From Mercenaria mercenaria (lineage: Eukaryota; Mollusca; Bivalvia; Venerida; Veneridae), in assembly GCF_021730395.1 (NCBI RefSeq), contig NC_069362.1:85638001-85702000 (forward strand): 64,000 bases of DNA, read 5' to 3'. A model generated the notes under the pieces. It ran no database searches and was not told where the DNA came from. It saw only the letters and a list, made by a program, of their open reading frames with translations. Within the stretch, counting starts at the first letter, position 1. Every line of letters starts with the position of its first letter. This document shows positions 36,092 to 44,498 of this stretch, piece by piece. Both the position numbers and the translations under genes were made by a program.

Positions 36092-39000
36092 ATGAAGGGA
36101 AAGGAAGTGTATGCGTTTCTGTGCTTGCTTTGCTTCGCATACGTGTATGGAGCTACATTTAAGTCAAACATCGGGATTAAAATAGGTAAAATGTCACAAT
36201 TATCAATAAATACTTAAAGGAATATCACAGTTTTTATACCTTTTCAAACATTTACTTGTTTTTCTGTTTGTTTGTTTTTTTGGGGTTTTTTGTGGCGTTG
36301 TGTTGTTGTTGCTTAAATTAACATTATATCCTTAACTTGAAGATACATTGCTAAATTCTTTAATCTGAAATATTTCATATGAAACTCGTTCTGATTATAT
36401 TTGTAACGTCTTTGCTTAGACTGCTGTTCAAAGTTTATATGAACCGCGCCATGAGAAAAGCAACATAGTGCGTTTGCGACCAGCATGGATCCAGACCAGC
36501 CTGCGCATTCACGCAGTCTGGTCAGGATCCATGCTGTTCGCTTACAAAGCATATTGCAACTAGAGAAACCATTGATCCTGACCAGACTGGGCGGATGCGC
36601 AGACTAGTCCGGATCCATGCTGGTCGCAAACGCACTATGTTGGTTTTCTCATGGTGCGGCTCATATTATGAAGACTGATTATACCTATATGATTATCACT
36701 TATATTTATAGTTAACGGAAGAGTTGTGCCGTTTTGTCAACATGGCAATATAAGAGTGTCACCGGGTACCGAGTTCGAGGACTACGACATGTGCACGCAC
36801 TGTACTTGTAGTTACAATGGATTAGACTGTCAGACGTAAGTCAACCTGTATAGGGGTAAAACAAATAAACATATATGGTTATTATGTTCACTTACTTAGC
36901 TTTTTGTTATTTAGCTGATTTCAAAGTAATAGACTTATAATAGCACTCGTGTAAAGTTCGGAGGAAGCACGCATTCTCATTAGGTGGTTCAGCTTTCTTT
37001 GGACGTAACATTGCTCGATGCGTATATGTCTTTCCGTAAAATACGGAGATTACGAAATTTGCTGGTTGGCATTACGGCTCCACTACGTTATGATAGACAC
37101 TTTGTGAAACGTTACTCTTCTCACGTTATGAGAGACACTTTGCGAAACGTTACTCTTCTCACGTTATGATAGACACTTTGCGAAACGTTACTCTTCTCAC
37201 GTTATGGTAGACACTTTGCGAAACGTTACTCTTCTCACGTTATGGTAGACACTTTGCAAAACGTTACTCTTCTCACGTTATGATAGACACTTTGCGAAAC
37301 GTTACTCTTCTCACGTTATGGTAGACACTTTGCGAAACGTTACTCTTCTCACGTTATGATAGACACTTTGCGAAACGTTACTCTTCTCACGTTATGATAG
37401 ACACTTTGCGAAACGTTACTCTTCTTGTCACTTATTAATCCGCTACAACTGTACTTCTTTTCATCTTACTTTGATCTAACTGTATGTATGAATACGATCT
37501 TCTGAACAGTTTACAATTTTCTGAAATTGCCATTAGCAGAAATAAGTAAGTGAATATCAATTGTATATTTTGAAATCATTGAGCGAGTACGTATGTATGA
37601 ATAAAAGTTGGTGGTAATTAAAACATATAAAAAAAGAATCACTCTCTGTTTGATAGCTTAATATTGGTCATTTATTTTCACAATTAAGCTAGCTCTAAGA
37701 GGAATTTCATACCCTTTTCATCTCATTGCGAATTGCAATTGGCCTTCTAAACGCTCTAAAAAGACGATAGTTCGCTTTGGCATGCTCAGCGGGAGTGTTT
37801 ATCACATACAGCTTTGGATGCAGGAGGAAGACTTCAGGCTCCGGGTGCTTTCTTCCAATCACTACTTCATCATTAGCGAACACCTGGGAAGAGCCATTGA
37901 CCTTCCGTTAGCAAGATGCATGGCTTCCTTGCATGATGAATTCTACAGCCTAAGTGAGGTGTCGAACCCACATCGGTGAGGGACAAGTGCGCTGACTTCA
38001 ACCACTCGGTCACGGGGGTCCCTTTAACTAATATGGCATGTTTATAGTTGAACGTGAAAGATGAATATTGACTTGAATAAGATATAATTAATTTAAGGAC
38101 AGTACTATTAATGTATTATTTTCTGAAGTGAAAAACAGACGAATGCTGTTGTGTATTTATGTACAAATGTGAACAAATAATTTGTGTAAATTCTACAATA
38201 ACGTGATTATTTCAATAGTTCAATATTTCACGTTTTAACCTTAATCCTGCTATATTTCTAAAATGGACAGGTCAATCGTTCAATTTGGACAGTATCATTT
38301 ATCACTTAAAGGGATGTTCACTGAAAAATTACTGACTGAATTGCAACCAGTGCAGACCATGATCAACCTACACGGACGCGCAGGCTGATCATGGTCTGCT
38401 CTTGTCGCAAAGGCAGAATCACTTGCCACAAGCAGGCTAAAGGTTAAGTTGTGATGTATGAAATCATGAAGACACTATTGGTACTTCGTAATATTCTATC
38501 AATTCTACCTTCACACAATGTTTTATTATATACTGACCGAATCCGATTTAAATTCGCATAATATTTTTTTTTTGCCGGATGTGTATTTTATTTTCCACTA
38601 CCACTTGCGAACAGACTGAATCAAACCGATCGAGTATCCTCTTAGTTTGCATAGTTGCGTTCCGCGCTTTTAAAATGTTCATTGATTCCCGAAACCTGTA
38701 ACAGGATTAAAGGGACATTTCGCTTTGCTTTCGTTTAAAGGTAGATCTGCACGTTTGATGAATAATGTCTGGTAACCGTTATAGGTTACAATACACTAAA
38801 TACCTGTTCTTCTTTATTCTATATGATATATGTCCAATGGCCGCAGCACCCATTTTAAATGTCTGTAACTTAATTACATTTTCTTGAAGAATATTGTCAG
38901 TGCTGAATAAAAATCAAAAGAAACTTGGTGGTCATAACTGATTCAAGAAAAATACTTTCAGTCAAACACACAAACTGCAAAATCAGCTAAAAATGAGACC

Positions 39001-39680
39001 CCAAATTATAGTGGTGGTGTATGATCAAAGTTTCTAAGTCATGTTATTATTTCATTATGAAAATGCTACCTACATATCAAGCATAGATCTATCATGTGAT
39101 TTATGCAAAAATGTGCAAAGAAAATAAGGAAAATCATAATGGCTTTAATTTGTTAATAGGCACCATAACTTCCCACACTTCCTGCATGGTCTATGTCTTT
39201 CTTACCGAAACTGACATTATGTGTAATTACAAGAAAATCAGGTAGTTAGTATATCGTTATACAATATGTATAAGATACTTTTCATTCGCCGTTTACTTAT
39301 TGTTACTCAAGTCCTCTTTTTATCTGCATTTGTCATGGCAGCAGTCATGTGCTATCAAACGTGTACCTTTGTATTCACTGAGTGACTAAAATTACTGTGT
39401 TTAAATGAAAATAGGTCACAGTTTGATCACTTTTCTTAGTCTAGTAAGAGGAGACCCATTATTGGTATTTGTAACTGAATTATTTTTCAATGACATATTT
39501 ATTTATGCATTTGACATTTACAGTTTGGGAAGCGCTGGAAGAATAACCGTTCCAAACAACACCGCATGTATCAGCAAGTTGATTGACTGTCATAACCATT
39601 GGGTATTGAGGAACGACAACAGCAAAGACTGTCCTCCAAATCTCATCCCGACAGAAAACATCTCCATGACGGGAAAATAG
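36092..39680 (+). CDS. Microseminoprotein-like secreted protein, copy B (complete, 124 aa)
   Basis: Three exons join in frame: 36092-36185, 36712-36835 and 39524-39680, with intron phases 1 and 2 and canonical GT/AG borders. Exon 1 begins with ATG and encodes a signal peptide (hydrophobic core VYAFLCLLCFAYVYG). The mature part has eight cysteines: PFC, then DMCTHCTC, LDC, TAC, IDC and KDC. The spacing C-x2-C-x-C-x6-C and C-x6-C-x13-C matches the beta-microseminoprotein family, a secreted two-domain disulfide fold of about 90-115 residues. A TTTTCCAG acceptor directly before the start suggests an untranslated 5' exon. Copy A 10 kb upstream is a tandem paralogue. The introns hold a foldback MITE, a 38-bp minisatellite, a SINE and two MITEs. 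Role unknown; vertebrate members bind partner proteins and act in mucosal secretions. Confidence 0.85.
36441..36664. mobile_element. Foldback MITE, 224 bp, GAACCGCGCCATGAGAAAA ends
   Basis: The left half (GCGCCATGAGAAAA...CATAGTGCGTTTGCGACCAG) and the right half are inverted copies. A second nested inverted unit (GATCCTGACCAGACTG words) lies in the middle. It is a self-complementary non-autonomous element in intron 1 of the microseminoprotein gene. Confidence 0.88.
37083..37425 (+). repeat. 38-bp minisatellite, nine units
   Basis: Units of the form ACGTTATGATAGACACTTTG plus CGAAACGTTACTCTTCTC follow one another with only single-base differences (such as TGATAG, TGGTAG, TGAGAG). It lies in intron 2 of microseminoprotein copy B. 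Low divergence suggests recent expansion and probable length polymorphism. Confidence 0.95.
37778..38022 (-). mobile_element. tRNA-derived SINE of a second family
   Basis: On the minus strand the head reads GGGACCCCCGTGACCGAGTGG (box A) and later TGTGGGTTCGACACCTCACT (box B). A long body follows with 'aggtcaatggctcttcccaggtg' and 'gaagtcttcctcctgcatcc'. This body is familiar from bivalve SINEs. The long variable region suggests a Ser- or Leu-type tRNA origin (inference). Located in intron 2 of microseminoprotein copy B; the 65-codon plus-strand frame here is a by-product. Confidence 0.78.
38225..38450 (+). mobile_element. Dispersed MITE-like element (family with 43285-43505), copy 1
   Basis: Shares with 43285-43505, in the opposite orientation, the order 'ctgctatatttctaaaatgga', 'caatttggacagta', 'ttactgactgaa', 'gcagaccatgatca' and 'gctgatcatggtct'. 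The pair of inverted TGATCATG words gives a small hairpin. Non-coding. Confidence 0.75.
38736..39374. mobile_element. MITE with AAAGGTA...CTGCACGTTTGAT ends (family with 60137-60742)
   Basis: The left end AAAGGTAGATCTGCACGTTTGAT and the complement of the right end, CAAAGGTACACGTTTGATAG, form inverted termini about 635 bp apart. The same terminal words bound the element at 60137-60742. No transposase frame. It lies in intron 2 of microseminoprotein copy B, about 150 bp before the last exon. Confidence 0.65.
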
Positions 39681-40686
39681 ATGTTTTGACAAAGAGCGTC
39701 ATCTATATCTAGGACTGTAAATAAATTGATATTTGCACTGAATAGTCGCATTACTTATGCCTCTCCAACAACGACTTTTAATGACTATAAAAATAAAGTC
39801 GATATAAGGTAACTTTTAATATGATAAGACTACGCAACACTTCGAGGAGCGTTTTTTTTTATTATTTTCTTTTAGTTGTGTTTAGACTCACGCTATCAAA
39901 ATGTAGCTCATATGACTCACTTTTCCATCTTGACTGTGGAGACAGAATCACAAGTGATGGAGGATTATTTATAATGTGTCTTGCTATAGCATGGAAGTTT
40001 CCATACCTCTTATCTTTGCAGTATAGGAAGAATCCTTTATCAGTGTTATGAATACACCTGTATGTCTGAGTTTCTTAAATTTTTCAATTTACTTTATGGT
40101 GGAATTATAATTGTGCGGGGAGTAGAATTATGCAATACTGAAACGTTTAAGCTGAAATATTAGATATGATCTTTTCATGTATTTTTCAGACATTTCTTGG
40201 GATCGACAGGAAATATAATACTAGTATAGAGTTTTTTTATTTATAATGGCAAATATCGGTAGCATAACACGTCAATCAATTTCTGAAATTTTGAAAACGA
40301 TAACCTATATTAATCGTGAAAAAATGTACCATCATATCACATGTTTTCTTGTACCTTCATATGTTTTCTTGCACCGTCATATCACATGTTTTATTGTATC
40401 GTCATATCACATGTTTTCTTTTGATAAAATGAAGACTAGTCAACTAATGTTCCTTACTGAGCTGATACAAGGCAAACATATGCATTGTTACAGATTTAAA
40501 AAACATTTCTTGTACCTTACAATAAAATTAACTGTCTATAGATAGCTGTTTTAAGATCCGTTTCATTTTTGAAAAAAACAACTTTAGCAGATAAACTACA
40601 CTGCTTTGCTTACTATCAATGCTTTTAGTGTTGTTTGAAATTCCTCCTTTGTGAGTCTGCTTCCTGCAATCAGTGCAATGGCACAG
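39681..40686. other. Intergenic region between convergent genes
   Basis: The microseminoprotein gene ends at 39680 on the plus strand and the cGAS-like gene ends at 40687 on the minus strand, so both 3' ends point into this ~1-kb AT-rich stretch. 'aaataaattg' at about 39720 and 'aaaataaagtcg' near 39789 are candidate polyadenylation signals for the former. A cluster of 'catatcacatgtttt' repeats lies at about 40332-40420. Confidence 0.5.
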
Positions 40687-42333
40687 TTATCCGTCGCTGA
40701 GAACCAGACCTGTATTTCTAAGTAACTGTATTTCCAAAACATGATTTGCTAATTCTGCCCACGAAGAAATATCACAGTCTTCATATTTGTAGACATCTTG
40801 ACTTAAATGCAAGCTATACAGCTGTACTTTCAGATTCCTAAAAGCTTTGCCTAATTTCATGTAATGTTCATAAGTGTCATTTTTCAGTATTTCTAGCTCT
40901 TGGTTTAAACATGCCCGTATGCGTATTGTATGTTTTTCAGAACCCGAACTACCATTTGTCCAGTTGGTGACATGTTTTTCTATCTCTTCTATCATATCAA
41001 GAAGACATCCGGCTAATTTATTATCGCTTTTACTGCAAGAATAATGATGACGAAAAAGAAACGTTTTAATTACATATGAAGATATAGAACATGTTGTTTT
41101 TGTATGTTTGGCAACCTTGCCATTTATCAAATATTTCAGTATTTTATATACCTTTAGATGCTTTGCTGATATGACATTTCTCATAAAATGCATCTCAAAT
41201 TCTGTTACTGTTACTCTTGCTTTACCTTTGTGAAAGGCTTGGTCAGCATCTTGTACATATACAGCCAGGCAACAATTCCTCCGGATGATTTCTTCGTACC
41301 AATCTTTGAAAGCTAGTGTTTTCCTGTTTACATGATCTTTTGCATTTGTAAGGCGGACAGCCGGTGTAATGTCAACATGTATAATAATTCTGTTATTGGT
41401 ACTATTTTTATATATGAACTGTAGAGTTGATGCGGGACCACGCGCAGTCACATATTTGTCGAAATATAACTGATGACCTTGCTCTGTTCTAAGGAAGTAT
41501 TTCTTATGTTTGTCTCGGCCTAAGACTGTTTGTAAACAGTTATGAAACAACGTTAAAAATGAGAGTCCGCGCAATGTGTCTGAGCATCCTACTATTGCGA
41601 TGAAATCAAATTCATCTGGAAAGTGGTTTCTACTGTTTTCGTACACACTACCAACTTTTAAAATGTTTTCAGAATTACTGGAAACAAGTCCTTGCATAAT
41701 GGCATTGTCTTGAATAAAACCTGCACATAATGACTTTGAAGTTTGATATTTTGTCCCCATATCTTCATGCATTATGCTGTCATGCACACCATACTGGATA
41801 TCTTCAATCGCATCATAGAAAACTTCCTCGTTTTCATCAACTGAAATATCACCTGATGTATTTCTTTGACACTGGCAATGCGATGCTTCTTCGCAATTTT
41901 CAGTAACTCCTGGCCTAACCTCTTTTTCAAAATATTCAAAGCTGTCACGAGCATCATAAAAATGTTCACTTTCTTCAATTTCATGTATATTCGTTACACA
42001 CACAGTATTATTCCACATCTTTCTAAACGTTTTGAAACTCCGCATTCGTACTGTATCCTGTACAATAAGATTTACCAATTTTTCTATTCCATTCTTGATT
42101 GACTTTTCTTCGTCTAAATCAATTCTAAAATTCAGCTCTTTTTCACATAAATCGTTCAAAAAGTATTCCAATTTACTATCGTGTCTCGTTCCAATCGATT
42201 GATGTGCTGAAGCCGCATTGACATAGTTACCGCTCTGTGCATTTAATGGTTGTTCCTCCGGATTAAAGTTTTCACCAGTATCTTCTAATTCCTTGGATGT
42301 TTTGGCTCCTATCTTCAAGAATTCTACTGCCAC
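40687..42333 (-). CDS. Mab-21/cGAS-like nucleotidyltransferase (cGLR candidate)
   Basis: This open frame of 548 codons carries the landmarks of the Mab-21/cGAS-like family. Numbering from the first codon of the frame: GS at 228-229 (KVGSVYENS), the acidic pair in PDEFDF (E241, D243), the third acidic residue in IIIHVDITPAVRL (D321), and the C-terminal helical block ISSYVIKTFLFRHH (417-430). Members with this triad can make cyclic dinucleotides that activate STING; others lack activity. The ~220-residue N-terminal extension is acidic and holds two FFAT-like motifs (HFYDARD, 124-130; VFYDAIE, 171-177). The frame opens with GTG, preceded two codons upstream by an in-frame TAA, and the first ATG is codon 97. 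So translation starts there or, more likely, in a separate upstream exon spliced near 42335. Bivalves are known for expanded cGLR sets. Ligand unknown. Confidence 0.85.
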   Translation of the reverse strand: MAVEFLKIGAKTSKELEDTGENFNPEEQPLNAQSGNYVNAASAHQSIGTRHDSKLEYFLNDLCEKELNFRIDLDEEKSIKNGIEKLVNLIVQDTVRMRSFKTFRKMWNNTVCVTNIHEIEESEHFYDARDSFEYFEKEVRPGVTENCEEASHCQCQRNTSGDISVDENEEVFYDAIEDIQYGVHDSIMHEDMGTKYQTSKSLCAGFIQDNAIMQGLVSSNSENILKVGSVYENSRNHFPDEFDFIAIVGCSDTLRGLSFLTLFHNCLQTVLGRDKHKKYFLRTEQGHQLYFDKYVTARGPASTLQFIYKNSTNNRIIIHVDITPAVRLTNAKDHVNRKTLAFKDWYEEIIRRNCCLAVYVQDADQAFHKGKARVTVTEFEMHFMRNVISAKHLKVYKILKYLINGKVAKHTKTTCSISSYVIKTFLFRHHYSCSKSDNKLAGCLLDMIEEIEKHVTNWTNGSSGSEKHTIRIRACLNQELEILKNDTYEHYMKLGKAFRNLKVQLYSLHLSQDVYKYEDCDISSWAELANHVLEIQLLRNTGLVLSDG

Positions 42334-42339
42334 ATCTTA

Positions 42340-43284
42340 CATTAAATATTTCAAGCTCATCCCTTCTTCAATTCATGTAATATTACGTGTCACAAATTTG
42401 TACTGGTTAACACGCTAACAACTGCAGAATCGATGTCATGGAAACCAATACAATGTATATCTATTAATAGCTATCTACATTTAGAACTGTCAGAATAAAT
42501 GCAGACACGTCCATAGATAAGTCCAGTACATTATTGTTATAGTTTGTAAATAACAAAAACAATATTATAATTTATTTATTTTCACTGATATAGACGATTC
42601 AAATAAAGTCTAAAGTCATGAGGTAGCAGGGTACACTTTCGAATTTTGGCCCCCGTCAATATTTGTTATAAAGAGAACATCGTGATTTTGGATGTCTGTA
42701 AATTAAGGTGAGAGATAATGATTATTAATTCTTTAGAAAATTTATACAGCCGATACATGTAAAATTCTGATGTCAGTTGGAAAACTAACTGCTGGTAGCT
42801 TTGTATGATCAATGAGACACCATTTCGCGGAAAAATTCAATTCACGGAAGGGAGTGTGCTTGTTGATTGATACTCGGGAACATTTTCGTTTTTTTCCGAA
42901 AAAACGAGCTGGATGGCCCCCATTCCGTTTATGTCCTGACGTTCAGTAAGGACTATTAAATTAAGAAATGCAATAAAATTGGACAGTGTTCTTGCAGCGG
43001 GATCATTGTAGACTGTTCAAAAGGTGCAAAATTGATGATTTTGGCACGCTAGTTTTCATGGATGATGTAAACCTTTCGCTTTGATAACTTTCTTTATTCT
43101 TGTATGAGAATCCTGATCTTGCCATTAATTAAAAGCACAAAACATGCACACAATTTATAAAATAGCCACCCAAATTTTGCTCATAGGGGAAGTGCAATAT
43201 TGCGACTCGCTACATGTAAGACCGTCCGTGCCCAAAATTTTCGCATCTAAGTGTACCTTGCTACCTGAACGAAGCTGCAATAAT
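42340..43284. other. Region upstream of the cGAS-like gene
   Basis: A 5' exon and promoter of the minus-strand cGAS-like gene should lie here or beyond, but I could not identify the exon. The sequence is AT-rich with no recognisable coding content. Confidence 0.4.
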
Positions 43285-43505
43285 GTTTGACTTTGACCCT
43301 TACCATGCTGGACACGATTGCTTTTGCCTTTTGCGACCAGCGTAGATCATGATCAGCATCCACCGTGCAGTCTGATCATGACCTGCACTGTTCGCCATTC
43401 AGTCAGTATCTTTTTGGTAAGCACCCCTTTTAACAGTTAATGGTACTGTCCAAATTGGAAGATGGACAATTCCATTATAGAAATTTAGCAAGGTATGGGT
43501 TAAAT
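43285..43505 (-). mobile_element. Dispersed MITE-like element (family with 38225-38450), copy 2
   Basis: Complementary in order and wording to the copy at 38225-38450, with GACCAGCGTAGATCATGATC, CTGATCATGACCTGC and 'ctgtccaaattgg'. The two copies lie about 5 kb apart in inverted orientation around the cGAS-like gene. Confidence 0.75.
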
Positions 43506-44498
43506 TACTTCCGTTCTATTATTGCCGTAATTTCATCGTTAAAATACAGGCAACATCAATTTACGATTTTCTATCATAAGTATACCTAATATTACGCATA
43601 TTTATTAAACATAACATGTATAACAAACCTGTCAAAATTATATCCTTCTTAATCAATGCAGAACTGCATAAACATCTTTTTTCGACGATAATAATTATGT
43701 CATTATTACCATATGATTCATTCTAACTTACTTTGCATATTAAAACATATGTATACATGATGATGAATAACAAAACGCCGGATTTTACTGAACGGCATCG
43801 CATTAAAATTAGAGTACGAATTGCTGTCAAGGGAAAACTGCATTTACAGCACACCTGCATGCTAAATATAGCTCGTACTGATAAACGATACCTTATACGT
43901 AGGCATTAAATCTCCCGCATTGAGTGTACGCAAGCATTTAAAGTACACTATTAACCCTATGTTAAACCAAACCCTAACCTTTAGTCAGTATATTGTGCAG
44001 TGCGTACGATTAAATATATACCTTTGTTATGCTCTATTTCATTCTCGTCTAGACGGTAAATGTAAACACCGTGTCGGCCATTTTGTTTTCTATTGATCAG
44101 AAATACAGGTGTATCAGAAACTTTTAATAATTAGTTATTTATCATATCAAACAGAGATGCAGTCATAAAATGGGTAAGTACAAATTTGTTAATTACTAAC
44201 TTATTTTACCCTATAAGTATAACGTTCTGTCAGTTTGAACTGATATCGTAAATAACATGACAGGTCAACGTGCATATAAAATATTTATATGAAAGAGACT
44301 TTTAACGTGTGCTGCTCGCCTGGAGCAAAATTGTGTGTCTTAATAAGGACATAAGTAGATATTATTTCTTGTTATAAACACCTTTACAATACAAATTGTA
44401 AATACTTTAAATTCACCGTTAAATCATGGTCAAAGATGACAGTATAATGTCAACGTAGATGTAGAAATTGAAACAGTTATTCTATTTCCATCACACAG
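43506..44498. other. Presumed 5' region of the sushi gene
   Basis: A possible leader exon ends at 44172 with ATGG|GTAAGT. It would join the first sushi exon in phase (phase 1) but would give no signal peptide, so another 5' exon may be missing. 'ccattttgttttct' near 44079 and the drop in AT content resemble a promoter-proximal region. Nothing is certain. Confidence 0.35.

Noticed and set aside
39821-40051. 76-codon plus-strand frame with a hydrophobic N terminus
   Set aside because: It lies in the 3' region between two convergent genes, has no Kozak-like context, splice sites or family resemblance.
41866-42102. 78-codon plus-strand frame opposite the cGAS-like gene
   Set aside because: Antisense shadow of the coding sequence.
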